From: CAVTND01 sp963735955
Lineage (GTDB): Bacteria > Pseudomonadota > Gammaproteobacteria > Burkholderiales > Burkholderiaceae_F
NCBI GenBank assembly: GCA_963735955.1
Contig: CAVTND010000016.1
Location: 372,001 to 436,000 of the forward strand
DNA length: 64,000 bases
Direction: 5' to 3'
The notes beneath the pieces were generated by a model that was not told the DNA's origin, made no database searches, and was given only the letters and a program-made list of their open reading frames with translations. Shown piece after piece: positions 54,160-63,500 of the stretch (positions are counted from its first letter, which is position 1; each line of letters starts with the position of its first letter). Both the position numbers and the translations under genes were made by a program.

Positions 54160-56407
54160 CTACGGCACACCGAGCAGCAGATAAAGACTCCAGCGTCCCG
54201 CTCCGACACCGACCCCGACGTAGGCCGGCCCGAGGGCGGTGTCTGCGCCGAGGAAGACCGAAGCTGGACCACACCGTACCTGGCGACGGCAGGCTGTCGA
54301 CGCGATCGCTGATACGGCCCACTTCGGCCGATCCACCGACGTAGATGCCGGAGCCCAGCAGATCGGGCAGCGGCAGAATGCGGTTGTAGTACATCAGGCG
54401 GCCGAACGCGTACTCGCGCCCGGAAAATTCGTTGATGCGATATGCCGACAGATGCAACGGACCGCCGAGCGTGAACGACTCGTAGGCCGGCATGTCGGAT
54501 CCGAGCGACGACCCGCCGGCGGCAAACGCGTTCAGCGTATGCGGGCCCCAGCTCTTGATGGCGCGTCCAAGCGCCTCGACGCGGTTGTAACTCGTCGCCG
54601 ATCCCAGCGATTCCATTGCGAAGTAGCCGGTTCCGACCAGCCCATACCCTGCCCGCGGGAAGAAGGCGCTATCGGTCTGATCGACGAAGAGTGCCGCGCG
54701 GAGCCCCGCGGTCGTCTCCCGAATCGACGGCAGCACCGGAGAGCCGGTGTCGACACGTGCATACACGCGCGACATGACGTAGCCCGCGCGGAATTGACCC
54801 CAGGTCCCCAGCACCGCGCCGCCATCCAGCCCACCCTGTGTGACGCCGATAAGATACGTGGCAACGGGGTTCTCGCCGTCAAATACGTCCCGGGTCTGCT
54901 GGCCGACGTAAATACTCGGTGCGACGAACCATTTTCCGGCTTCGTTCAGCGGCTGATAGAACTCCGACCCAAGAAATGTGTTCTGGCCGAGCTGCACCTG
55001 CGTGGTCCATTCCGCGCCGAGGCGGTTGATCCAGGACTTGCGGTACTGCACGAGGAGGTTGAACTGATTGTCGCCCGAGAAGTCACTGGCGAGGCCGAGG
55101 CCGAAGCGTAGGTAGTCAGGCCCCCACGACTTCTCGACCGGCTCGACGAGCAGCGCGCGCGGACCAGTCTCGCCGCCGACGATCCGATAGCTGATGCTCT
55201 CGTAGTCGCCCGTTCCGTAAATGCGGCGCAGGTCGGCGCCCAGCTTGTCCTCGGTCAGCGGCTCGCCCGGCTTGCTTTCAATCAGTGCCTGTGCCACCGC
55301 CGGGTTGGTGCGCTTTAGGCCTTCGATGCGAATCTCGTCAACGCTGCCGAGCGCCTTCGACTCGGCCACCTGCTTGGATCGCAGCGCTGCATACTGCTCT
55401 GGCGGCAGGCTGTAACGCTTGAGCTTGTCGGCAAGGGCCCGCGTTGCGTCCTCGCCGATCTTGATCGCGTCCTTGGAGCGCTCAAAACTGCCCGCCGAGA
55501 TGTCGCCGAGGTCCGGCGAGATCAGCACGTCGTTCGGGCCGAGGCTCTTGATCTGCTGGTCGACGGTCTGCTTGCCGAGGAAGTTGATCAACTGGGCCGT
55601 GACGCTGAGGGCCGAGGTGATCTCGGAGCGCTTCAGCGGCGGCGTGGAGATGTTGACGGCGATGATGACTTCGCCACACAGCTTGCGTGCTTCATCGATC
55701 GGCAGATTGTTGGCGATCCCGCCGTCAACCAGCAGATGGCCATCGATCTCGACCGGCGCGATCGCGCCCGGCACCGACATGCTGGCGCGCATGGCCTGCG
55801 CCAAACTGCCCTTGCTCAGCACCACGGAGTCGCCGGTCTCGATGTCGGTTGCCATCGCCCGGAACGGAATCGGCAGTTTGTCGAAGTCGCCGATGCCAAA
55901 TGCCGGTGTCGACAGGTCTCGGAAGAAGGTTTCGATCGACACGCCCGCGATCACACCCTTCGGTAGCGCCAGGCCATCCTTTACGCCGAACTCGGGCTTG
56001 AACAGCGTCAGGTAGTCGTCGACCTTGCGGCGAACCGCGATTTCCTTGCGGGGCGGAGCGTCGCGGAAGATGGTGTCCCAGTCGGCTGCGACGACCCGCT
56101 TTTCCATGTCCTCCGGAGTGCGGCCGGCGGCGTACGTCCCGCCGACGACCGCGCCCATGCTGGTGCCGGTCACGCAGTGCACCGGAATGCGCATCTCCTC
56201 GAACACCTTCAACACACCGATATGCGCCAGACCGCGCGCTCCGCCGCCCGACAGCGCGAGTCCGATGCGCGGGCCTTGCGCGGATGTCGCGACCCGCTCC
56301 TGTGCGGCGGCGGGTGGTGCGGCGCCGGTGTTCGTCTGCGCGGCGGCCGCGCTCGCGATGAAAAGTCCGGTCAGGGCGGCTGCCTGCAGGTTGGTGCGGG
56401 TAATCAT
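54160..56407 (-). CDS. PlpD-like patatin-type phospholipase with outer-membrane barrel (type Vd, frame change at C-terminus)
   Basis: About 745 residues. A signal peptide (ALTGLFIASAAAAQT) precedes a patatin domain with GGGARG oxyanion loop, GTSMGAV (nucleophile S83) and DGGIANN (catalytic Asp). A POTRA-like segment follows (VDEIRIEGLKRTNPAVAQAL, RIYGTGDYESISYRIV), then a surface-antigen barrel (LRFGLGLASDFSGDNQFNLL, GGSSLGSDMPAYESFTLGGP, REYAFGRLMYYNRILPLPDL). The frame slips near 54255 and then ends VFLGADTALGPAYVG to LLLGVP at 54160. Type Vd proteins place or release a lipase at the cell surface. Related PlpD enzymes cleave phospholipids. Confidence 0.88.
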
Positions 56408-56619
56408 CAAAAGCTCCTTCGGAGCAGCGCGATGCGCCATCGTTCCATACTGCTAGGGTCGCTTCTCTGACGTTCTGTCCTAACGCAAACGGTGGCGATG
56501 TGGCTCTGTCAGCACTAGTAGTTCCGGCCACCTTGAGCGGCATCCAAAACGGCCGACCGAAGCAGACGCAGACGGGCGTACGCTAATCGCGTTGATGATC
56601 CTCGAAGGAGTCTGGCGAC

Positions 56620-57713
56620 ATGAGGTGCAGTCTCTTGCTGGCCGCTGCATTGCTGTGGCCAATGAGCAGCATGGCCGCCGACTTCGCCACCAAGGGCGGT
56701 GCTGCAGGCAGGCAATGTCGATCAGATCGTCGACGTCCTGAAGCAGGATTCCGTACGATCTCGAACTGCTGATCAGTTACGGTACCTCGCGCGGCGGCTC
56801 CGCAGGACATCTTGCTGTCGCGGTCGCGGATGGTGTCCCTGGCGACGACCTCGTGTACTCAGCGAACTTCTACGCCGACCGTTCCCACGAGCACGCGACG
56901 GGGTTTTACACCGACGAACTGATGGTCCGCGTGCCGAAGAAGGAATACCTGTACGGCACGACGTCCTCGCTGGGCGATACCGCATCGTTCGGGCTGGATT
57001 TCGGTGAGATCTACAAGAGGTCCGTCATCGGAGTGCGCGTCTACGGCGTGCCGGAGAGCGAGCAGAAAGACGGTCGCCGACTTCTTCGCGCGCATCAACG
57101 ACGACTACCGCAAACGTGCCCGCAACACCGAGTACCACGTGGCGAAGTCCTTTACGACTACCTGCGACTGAACTGCGCCAAGACGATCGGCGCAGCGTTC
57201 CGGTATGGCGCCGGGTACAAAGATCTCGAGGTGACGAGTGCACGGCTGCTGTCCCGAACCCGCCTCGTCGCAGCGGCCAACGCCAACATTCCGAGCGAGA
57301 TGGCCATGCGCCTGATGCAGGAGTGGCACGCACGCGGCTACCGGATGGACGTGGTCTTCTACCGTAAGTACCCCGGGTCGAACTACGTCGATCCGCACGA
57401 CGACGAACCGGTGGCGTTCAAGGACATGCCGAACCGGTTTCCGTCGGTGCTGTCGCGTGACTTCCGCAGGGAGGAAGGGCAGTACGAGGACCCGGACAAT
57501 CTCTTCGTGCTGTACCTGCTCTACAACATCGCCCGCTACAGCGTGGTGGTCGACGAGGCCACGAAGCTGCTTGAAATAGGACGGAGCAAGACGCCCATGC
57601 CGTACGTCGAGGCGGCGAAGCTGGCGGCGCAAAGTGCTACTTCGGATAGCGAGAACTACGGGCGGCGAGTGTCGTTCCGACCGAAGGGGACAACGATCGA
57701 CGCGGACCCTTGA
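56620..57713 (+). CDS. Secreted protein with a Cys-containing peptidase-like fold, function unknown (frame changes at N-terminus)
   Basis: About 365 residues from an ATG at 56620 with GAAGGAG upstream. Signal peptide MRCSLLLAAALLWPMSSMAA, then frame changes near 56695 and 56755, and a region SYGTSRGGSAGHLAVAVADG. A further change near 57065 precedes YDYLRLNCAKTIGAAFRYGA. A Gly/His near the start plus an NC(A/T) motif later recalls DUF4105/NlpC-P60-like cysteine folds, but this is a weak similarity. The C-terminal third is charged (PYVEAAKLAAQSATSDSENY). It diverges from the patatin gene. Confidence 0.5.
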
Positions 57714-57787
57714 AGTCACCGCTGTGCCGGCGTGGTCAGTCCCGCGACCGCCGACATTGCGCACTGCTGACACCAAGAGGAGAGCTT

Positions 57788-58563
57788 ATGGCATGGGAAA
57801 TGGAAGTGATGGAAGGATGCGCCGTCGTGCGCATGAACACCAACAAGATGAATGTGCAGAACGACCAGTTCTTCGCCGATCTGCACGACGCCTTTGACCG
57901 CCTCGAGCGCGAGTTTAGCGAGCTTCCGGTCGTGCTGACCGGCCAAGGCGACGTCTTCTCGGCTGGCATCGACTTCCAGTACAGCTTCGAGATCTTCGGC
58001 AGCGGCAGCCAGGACAAGATCCGCGAGTGGTATCGGGGCTACCGCGAAACGAATCTGCGCATCTTCCAGTACCCGAGGCCCACGGTGGCGGCAGTGAATG
58101 GCCATGCCATCGCTGGCGGGCTGATCACGGCACTCGACTGCGATTTCCGGATCGCCGCCCGCAAACCGGCGAAGTTCGGCCTCAACGAAGTGCCCATCGG
58201 CATCCCGATGCCGGCGGCGTATGTCGAGATCATCAGGTACGCCTTGGGCGATCAGGTCGGCGCGCTCAGCCACGCTGCGCGGGAAGCTTTACGACGCTCG
58301 AAGAGGCGGAGCGGCTCGGCTTCTTCCACGAGGTGGTGGAACCCGACAAGCTGCTCTCCACCGCGATCGAGTACGCGCGATGCATCACGCCCGACTGCAA
58401 CACGGCCTACGCGATGTCGAAGAAGGCGCTGCAGGACGGCGTGCTGCGGCAGATTGAAGAGCGTACGGTGGCTCTGGACGAGCGCCTCCCCGCCGGCATG
58501 AGCGACCCCGGGAACCGACGCGCGCAGGATCGGCGCAGGCAGGAGATCATGCACAAGCGGTAG
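57788..58563 (+). CDS. Enoyl-CoA hydratase/isomerase family protein (frame changes near middle)
   Basis: About 257 residues from the ATG at 57788. The crotonase core is clear: LPVVLTGQGDVFSAGIDFQY, RPTVAAVNGHAIAGGLITAL (oxyanion Gly), FGLNEVPIGIPMPAAYVEII. Near 58270-58300 the frame changes twice (LRGKLY, then TLEEAERLGFFHEVV). It resumes to the end AQDRRRQEIMHKR. The catalytic Glu pair of classical hydratases is not clear, so isomerase or another crotonase reaction is possible. Confidence 0.78.
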
Positions 58564-58602
58564 GTTCCCTGACCCTTCCGGGGCATCTCACGGCCGTGAT
58601 CA

Positions 58603-58800
58603 TCAACGCGCACGGCCAGACTTCCGCTTGGCCTGGCGCTTCTCCCAGGCCGCGAGGTCCGCGAGATAGCGCTCACGCGCCGCCTCATAGACATCAAAGA
58701 TGCACGGATTGCATCCGCTTCCGCAGCACGCCTCCAGATCGGGCGGTATCGGCGGAGTTGGCGCCGGATCGTCAACGGTCTCGCCCTTGCGAACGTTCAT
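58603..58800 (-). CDS. Oxidoreductase-like domain (Oxidored-like) small protein
   Basis: 65 residues. A Pro-rich start (DDPAPTPPIPPDLEACCGSG) leads into CCGSGCNPCIFDVYEAARER, the hallmark CCGxxCxxCxxD cysteine cluster of the family found at the N-terminus of oxidoreductase-like proteins. The cluster probably binds a metal or Fe-S centre. It stands alone. Confidence 0.8.
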   Translation of the reverse strand: MNVRKGETVDDPAPTPPIPPDLEACCGSGCNPCIFDVYEAARERYLADLAAWEKRQAKRKSGRAR

Positions 58801-58820
58801 ACGAAAGCCCCTGGTGGAGC

Positions 58821-58870
58821 GCGCCTGCGTAGAGCTGCGCGCGCCTGCGTAGAGTTGCCCGCCCCTGCGT
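58821..58870. repeat. Short tandem repeat, 20-base unit, about 2.5 copies
   Basis: Units at 58821-58840, 58841-58860 and a partial 58861-58870 share GCGCCTGCGTAGAG(C/T)TGC; the third begins GCCCCTGCGT. It sits between two minus-strand genes, just downstream of the beta-lactamase-like stop. Confidence 0.6.
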
Positions 58871-58884
58871 GCGGAGCTTGATTG

Positions 58885-59382
58885 CTAGCTCCTGAGCGCC
58901 TGCGCCACGCGGCGCACGAAGCCCGCCGAATGCGCCCCGTCGAGCCAGCGTGCAACTACCACCGCTTCGTTGTCCGGATCGATCCAGACCATGTGGCCAC
59001 CCGCGCCGAACATGAACCAGCTCGAGCGCGAGGCATCGGCGAACAGGCGCCCGTCGCGATTGAGCCATGCAAGCCAGCCGTAGAACAGCAGCCCGCGCGC
59101 ATGCGCGATGCCCGCGAGCAGCGCAAGGTAGGTCTTCGCGACGCTGAAAGTCTGGTCCGCGCGATCGGGTTCGCCCCAGGCGGCGACTTCCTCACCGCGT
59201 ACACGGATGACGCCAGAGACGCCGCCACGCAAATGCACCGGCCCGCGCAGGCGGTTGAACGGCGGCGGGTCATCGCGGTGGAGGCCCCACTGCGCAAGGT
59301 CGGCTGCCGGATCGCGCGGCCACGGAATCTCGTGCGATTGCGCGAAGGTGACTGCTTCGTTGAACTGCTCCACGACACTCAT
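58885..59382 (-). pseudogene. Beta-lactamase/class C-like serine hydrolase with internal deletion
   Basis: 165 residues from the ATG at 59382. The N-terminal part is normal (LRGPVHLRGGVSGVIRVRGE) and keeps the SxxK motif SVAK (S80, K83). It then jumps from GIAHARGLL straight to FYGWLAWLNRDGRLFADASR, the C-terminal part. Homologues have roughly 130-170 residues between these blocks, including the Tyr-x-Asn motif. The junction is in frame near 59086. The protein would lack a catalytic base and probably cannot fold normally. The deletion could be real or an assembly collapse. Confidence 0.7.
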
Positions 59383-59439
59383 GATAGCCAGCGTAACCAT
59401 CGAACGCGGCGACATTGCCCGGCGGATCGCCGCAACCGC

Positions 59440-59460
59440 CAATGTGAATATTCCACATTG
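59440..59460. promoter_or_regulatory. Inverted repeat, candidate operator
   Basis: CAATGTG (59440-59446) and CACATTG (59454-59460) are perfect seven-base arms around AATATTC. It lies 58-78 bases upstream of the beta-lactamase-like start on the minus strand, and about 180 bases upstream of the plus-strand 59639 gene. Confidence 0.4.
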
Positions 59461-59638
59461 TTTGCGACGAATAGTTTCTGGAAGCCATTGACTTGGTGGC
59501 CGACACTGCACGCTCGGGACCGGGCATGCGTTCTTCGCCAGTGAAGGTCGACGTCGACCGCGGTGCCCGACATCCGGCGTCGGACATTACGTCCGCAGGG
59601 ACCCGGCCCCTCCGGGGTGCAGTTCGAAAGGAGCCTCC

Positions 59639-60004
59639 ATGCCCAATGGGAAAGCAGCTGCCATCGCTGCTGACAAGCACCTGGATACCCCGCTGTCGAA
59701 GCTCACGGCGGCGCAGTTCGTAGATGCCTTGACCGTCCACAAGCTCGCCCCGCATATCAAGTTCTGGCCCGAGAAGAAGAAGTACGAGCTCGAAGTCGAG
59801 CCGATCCTCGACAAGCTGCGTCTGCGGGATTTCATCGAAATCATCAACCGCATCAAGGTCGAGAAGAAGAAGGTCGAGTACGAGATCCCCGACTGGTGGA
59901 AATGGCGCGTCAATCCGGATCCGACGCAGATCGAGGTTGCGCAGCGTCTGGATGACGTGGTGCAGAAACTCGATGCGGTCACCAACCAGCTGGGCAATCG
60001 TTGA
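59639..60004 (+). CDS. Small charged protein, first gene of the ATP-grasp cassette
   Basis: 121 residues from an ATG at 59639 after GAAAGGAG. Strongly charged and soluble: LDTPLSKLTAAQFVDALTVH, IKFWPEKKKYELEVEPILDK, YEIPDWWKWRVNPDPTQIEV, and a helix RLDDVVQKLDAVTNQL. No signal peptide, membrane helix or known family. It is followed after 44 bases by two genes that look like an ATP-grasp pair, so it might be their peptide or protein substrate or an accessory; that is inference from position. It lacks a clear leader/core peptide pattern. Confidence 0.55.
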   Translation: MPNGKAAAIAADKHLDTPLSKLTAAQFVDALTVHKLAPHIKFWPEKKKYELEVEPILDKLRLRDFIEIINRIKVEKKKVEYEIPDWWKWRVNPDPTQIEVAQRLDDVVQKLDAVTNQLGNR

Positions 60005-60048
60005 GCAAACCCCACCCCGGTCACGGCCGGGGTGTCAGGGAGACCCCC

Positions 60049-60831
60049 ATGAGTCTGAATGCACTGGTCGCCTGGCCCGACGACAAGCTTGCCGGCGCGG
60101 TCGCGCATGAGTTGTCACAGCGCGGTCAATCGTGGCGCTGGCTCGTACCCAGCACCCTGGCGGGGCTCCGCGCCTCAATTTCCGACTCCGTGCTGCGGCT
60201 CGACGGCGAGTTGGTCGATGCGGTGTTGTGGCGCGTTGCACCCGAGGCCGACCTCAGTGTGGACTTCGCGGCCAACGATCGGGTGTTCGCTGACACCGAA
60301 GCGCGTTCGTTCTGGCTGGCAGCGCTGAACCTCGATGCTGTGCGCTCCACCATCCGCCCAGCGGCCGAGCTTTTCTTCGCCCGCAGCGGCTGGTCGTATT
60401 GGCGCGAGGTGTTGCGTCGCCGCTCGGTGCGTCTCGCGTCGCTGCGGTTCGGCGCCGACGTGTCCCTCGCGGGTGCTGCTTCCGCTGCATGGTTGCCTTA
60501 CGGCTCCGCGACCCTGCGCCCGGTGCCTTCTGCGGCCGCCGTCGATCTGTTGGGAGCGGCCACAACACAGCTCAATGCGGCGCTACGGGTCCACTTTGCC
60601 GGCACCGTGCTCAGTGGCGCTGAGGGGCTGCTCATGCAGGCGCGCGCCGAACTTGGCAAGGCCGCACGGGTGCTCAACGACGACGGTCTTTACCTCGGTG
60701 ACATGCTGGTCTCAGACGACGGCGCAATTCTTGCGGTCGACGCCTTTCCTCGCATCGAGCATCCCGCCACCGTGCGCCGTTTGCTACCCGCTACCTTGGA
60801 GGTGCTCAATGACAGTTCTGATCGTCGGTGA
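60049..60831 (+). CDS. ATP-grasp-associated protein, possibly a degenerate ATP-grasp partner
   Basis: 260 residues from the ATG at 60049. The first half (NALVAWPDDKLAGAVAHELS, LRLDGELVDAVLWRVAPEAD, FWLAALNLDAVRSTIRPAAE) resembles the pre-ATP-grasp domain of peptide ligases. The second half has LQARAELGKAARVLNDD-like segments and DDGAILAVDAFPRIEHP, the place where ATP-grasps have their metal-binding E-x-N. Here the motif is degenerate (DAFPR). It overlaps the next gene by 23 bases. Confidence 0.55.
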   Translation: MSLNALVAWPDDKLAGAVAHELSQRGQSWRWLVPSTLAGLRASISDSVLRLDGELVDAVLWRVAPEADLSVDFAANDRVFADTEARSFWLAALNLDAVRSTIRPAAELFFARSGWSYWREVLRRRSVRLASLRFGADVSLAGAASAAWLPYGSATLRPVPSAAAVDLLGAATTQLNAALRVHFAGTVLSGAEGLLMQARAELGKAARVLNDDGLYLGDMLVSDDGAILAVDAFPRIEHPATVRRLLPATLEVLNDSSDRR

Positions 60832-61723
60832 CGCCGAGGACCTGACCTCCGCCTACGTCGGCTTCCGGGCCCGGCAGCACGGACTGTCAGTTCAGGTGCT
60901 GGACGAGAGTCGCTTTGGGGTCGACTGGCGATTCCATCTGGACGATGGAAACGCCGGTGCTGATGTCGTTGCATTTGCCAACGGTGATGAATTGCCGCTG
61001 CGTCAGGTGGCGGGCGCCTTTGTGCGATTCACACCGACCCCCGAAGTCCCCGTCGCAGTGCGCGACGATCCGCCCGTAACGGAAACCTATGCGCGCGAGC
61101 GGCGCGCGGCACTGCACGTTCTGCTGCATCGCCTCGCGGCACCGGTCGCCAATCCTCCCGGACGCGGTCAGGCCAACGGCTCGAAGCCTCTGCAGATGGC
61201 GCAACTGGCGAGAGCCGGTTTCGACGTGCCGTGCTGGATCGCCGGCAATGACGTGGATCAGATCCGCGCGTTCACGGCGGGGTTGCGCGATGGCGCCATC
61301 ATCAAATCGTGCTCCGGTACGCGCTCCGAGGTGCGGCGCTGCTCCGAAACGTTCCTCGAGCGACTGGTAGACGGTTCGTGCCCGGTCATCGTGCAGAAGT
61401 GGGTGGACGGGTTCGACGTGCGGCTGCACACCGTGGGCGAGCAGTCGTTCGCAACGGCCATCGAGGCCGGCCCGGGAGTGGATTATCGCTTCGATGACAC
61501 GCGGCGGCAGTATCGTGCTTACTCCGCACCGGAGGCTCTCGTTGAGAAGTGTCTGAAGTTCGCACGCGACCAGGGACTCTTGATAGCGGGCTTTGACTTC
61601 CGAGTCGACGGCGAGGGCCGCTGGTGGTGCCTGGAGTGCAATCCTGCGCCGACATTTCTGCCATACGAAATTGAAACCGGACAGGCGATCGCCGACACAT
61701 TGTTAGCGAACATGGGCGGTTGA
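60809..61723 (+). CDS. ATP-grasp family ligase
   Basis: 304 residues from the ATG at 60809 (TTGGAGG upstream). Pre-ATP-grasp lead TVLIVGDAEDLTSAYVGFRA, then an ATP-grasp fold: GSKPLQMAQLARAGFDVPCW, GAIIKSCSGTRSEVRR (glycine-rich ATP loop), VIVQKWVDGFDVRLHTV, and the metal site RWWCLECNPAPTFLPYE. This is the RimK/MvdD-like pattern of enzymes that form amide or ester bonds on peptides or proteins. Its target in this organism is unknown. Confidence 0.82.
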   Translation: MTVLIVGDAEDLTSAYVGFRARQHGLSVQVLDESRFGVDWRFHLDDGNAGADVVAFANGDELPLRQVAGAFVRFTPTPEVPVAVRDDPPVTETYARERRAALHVLLHRLAAPVANPPGRGQANGSKPLQMAQLARAGFDVPCWIAGNDVDQIRAFTAGLRDGAIIKSCSGTRSEVRRCSETFLERLVDGSCPVIVQKWVDGFDVRLHTVGEQSFATAIEAGPGVDYRFDDTRRQYRAYSAPEALVEKCLKFARDQGLLIAGFDFRVDGEGRWWCLECNPAPTFLPYEIETGQAIADTLLANMGG

Positions 61724-61838
61724 GCGGAGGCTCTACCGGCAGCGTTGAATACAGAGCGATCTGAGAGTTCGAGTTCAGCGTCGGAAGCTTCGGCAACGAG
61801 TTTTCGAACAGCCTCGGCCGCCATCTGACTCTCGCTTC

Positions 61839-62687
61839 CTAGCTATTCGGCGGGCCGCCCCAAAGACATGCCGCGCCGCGTACGCCGCTTGAATCGCCGT
61901 GCACTGGTCTCTCCAGGCGCGTCGCCACCTGATCTGAAAAGACGTGTGATCGCCACAATTTCGGCACGTTCGAATACAGGCGTGTGACGTTCGACACCCC
62001 ACCTCCCAGCACGATCACGTCGGGATCGAGCAGGTTGATCGCTCCCCCAAGCGCCCGCGCCAGACGTTCCTCGTATCGCATGATCGCCGCCTCGCTTGCA
62101 GCTCCGCCCTCGCGTTCCAAGGCCGGCCCACATAAGTAGGTTTCGATGCAACCCGCGCGGCCGCAGTAGCAGGGTCTGAGTGGCAAGTCATCCCCGGCGG
62201 GCAGTGGCAACGGGTTGTGGCCCCACTCTCCAGCGATGGCGTTCGGCCCCTCCAGAACCCGACCGTCGACGACGATGCCGCCGCCCACGCCGGTGCCCAG
62301 TATCACGCCGAGCACCACTCGCTCGTTCTTCCCTGCGCCGTCGACCGCCTCCGAAAGCGCGAAACAGTTGGCGTCGTTCGCCAGCCGCACGGGACGCCCC
62401 AACGCGGCCTCTAGATCGCCTTGCAGCGGCCTGCCTATCAGGCAGATCGAGTTCGCGTTCTTCACCAGCCCGGTGACGCGCGAGAGCGCCCCCGGGATCC
62501 CGACGCCGACTGTTCCTCGGCGGTCGGTGACCGACTCGATCGCGCGCACGAGCGCAGCAACCGCCTCAACCGTGCCGCCATAGTCCCCCTGCGGAGTGGG
62601 CACCCGTTGACGCACAAGTTCGCGTCCGGCCACGTCGAGGGCGATGCCTTCGATCTTGGTGCCTCCGAGGTCGATGCCGATGCGCAC
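61839..62687 (-). CDS. ROK family sugar kinase (fructokinase/N-acetylglucosamine kinase-like)
   Basis: 282 residues from a GTG at 62687. ATP motif RIGIDLGGTKIEGIALD, catalytic Asp in LANDANCFALSEAVDG, LGVILGTGVGGGIVVDGRVL, the ROK signature region AGEWGHNPLP, and a zinc-type cysteine cluster (PCYCGRAGCIETYL). The C-terminal LDPDVIVLGGGVSNV completes the fold. It phosphorylates a hexose; the exact sugar cannot be read. It converges on the ATP-grasp gene. Confidence 0.9.
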   Translation of the reverse strand: MRIGIDLGGTKIEGIALDVAGRELVRQRVPTPQGDYGGTVEAVAALVRAIESVTDRRGTVGVGIPGALSRVTGLVKNANSICLIGRPLQGDLEAALGRPVRLANDANCFALSEAVDGAGKNERVVLGVILGTGVGGGIVVDGRVLEGPNAIAGEWGHNPLPLPAGDDLPLRPCYCGRAGCIETYLCGPALEREGGAASEAAIMRYEERLARALGGAINLLDPDVIVLGGGVSNVTRLYSNVPKLWRSHVFSDQVATRLERPVHGDSSGVRGAACLWGGPPNS

Positions 62688-62818
62688 GAACTCGATCCTA
62701 CCCGCTCACCGCACTTTGACGTGCTGACTTGCTTTCTAGCGCGGCCTTGATGCGAGATTCAACTGGACGCTGCGCGCGCAATGCCTGCAAATCCCGCCGC
62801 TCCAAGTCAACAGCACTG

Positions 62819-63322
62819 TCAGGCGCGGGGGGGCACAAGGCCTTTGGCAGCCTCAATCCGCTCGACGCGATCGTCAAGTACGCCTATGAATGCCGCCAGC
62901 GAATTGGTGGCCTGATCGACATGCGCGCGCAGTGCCTGTTCCAGTCCATCGAGCCGCTGCGCCAGCGCAGCCTGCCGCGTTGCAGCCTGCGCCTCAAGCC
63001 GTCGCAATTCTTCGTCCAGGTGCTCGCCCAGGGCGGTGAAACGCGACGCTTCAGCTTGATCGGCCAATGTCCGCTGCGCAGTCAACTCCTTGGCTGCACG
63101 CCGAGTTTCGACCAGTACCGTCGCCTGCTGAACCACGAGCAGGAAGAGGAACACCGCCGCGATCAGTATGGTAAAGCCGAGCAGCAGCAGGCCGAGTGGC
63201 GCCTGCGCCGTCCAGAACCCAAGGGAAAGTGTCGTCGGCGCCGTGATCACGTTCCAGTTGAGGACGAGAAACCCGACGAACGCCGCCAGCAGCAGGAACA
63301 CCACCACAACGCGCAGATTCAT
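62819..63322 (-). CDS. LapA-like membrane protein with coiled-coil tail
   Basis: 167 residues from the ATG at 63322 (GGGAG six bases upstream). Two N-terminal membrane helices (LRVVVVFLLLAAFVGFLVLN, LGLLLLGFTILIAAVFLFLL) match the LapA/DUF1049 layout. A coiled coil of about 90 residues follows (ALGEHLDEELRRLEAQAATR, LDGLEQALRAHVDQATNSL). LapA-type proteins act in lipopolysaccharide assembly control, but the long coil is longer than in E. coli LapA. It is divergent from hypX. Confidence 0.7.
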   Translation of the reverse strand: MNLRVVVVFLLLAAFVGFLVLNWNVITAPTTLSLGFWTAQAPLGLLLLGFTILIAAVFLFLLVVQQATVLVETRRAAKELTAQRTLADQAEASRFTALGEHLDEELRRLEAQAATRQAALAQRLDGLEQALRAHVDQATNSLAAFIGVLDDRVERIEAAKGLVPPRA

Positions 63323-63456
63323 CAGCAACTCCCTTATGTCGTCCCGGTTCGGTCGCCGGCGCAGTTCAGAACAGTGTAGTCAATGCCGACTCGACCCTGA
63401 CTGTCTGGTTATGGCCGGGAAGAGCCTCAAGCGCCGACATCGGCGAGTACTTCAAG

Positions 63457-63474
63457 TTGTCGAATATTCGACAA
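63457..63474. promoter_or_regulatory. Perfect 18-base palindrome upstream of hypX, candidate operator
   Basis: TTGTCGAATATTCGACAA is an exact palindrome, 160-177 bases before the hypX ATG in the divergent region with the LapA-like gene. Its length and symmetry fit a dimeric repressor or activator site. The regulator is not identified. Confidence 0.55.
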
Positions 63475-63500
63475 ACAGCGGAAAACTAAGTAGCGCCATC

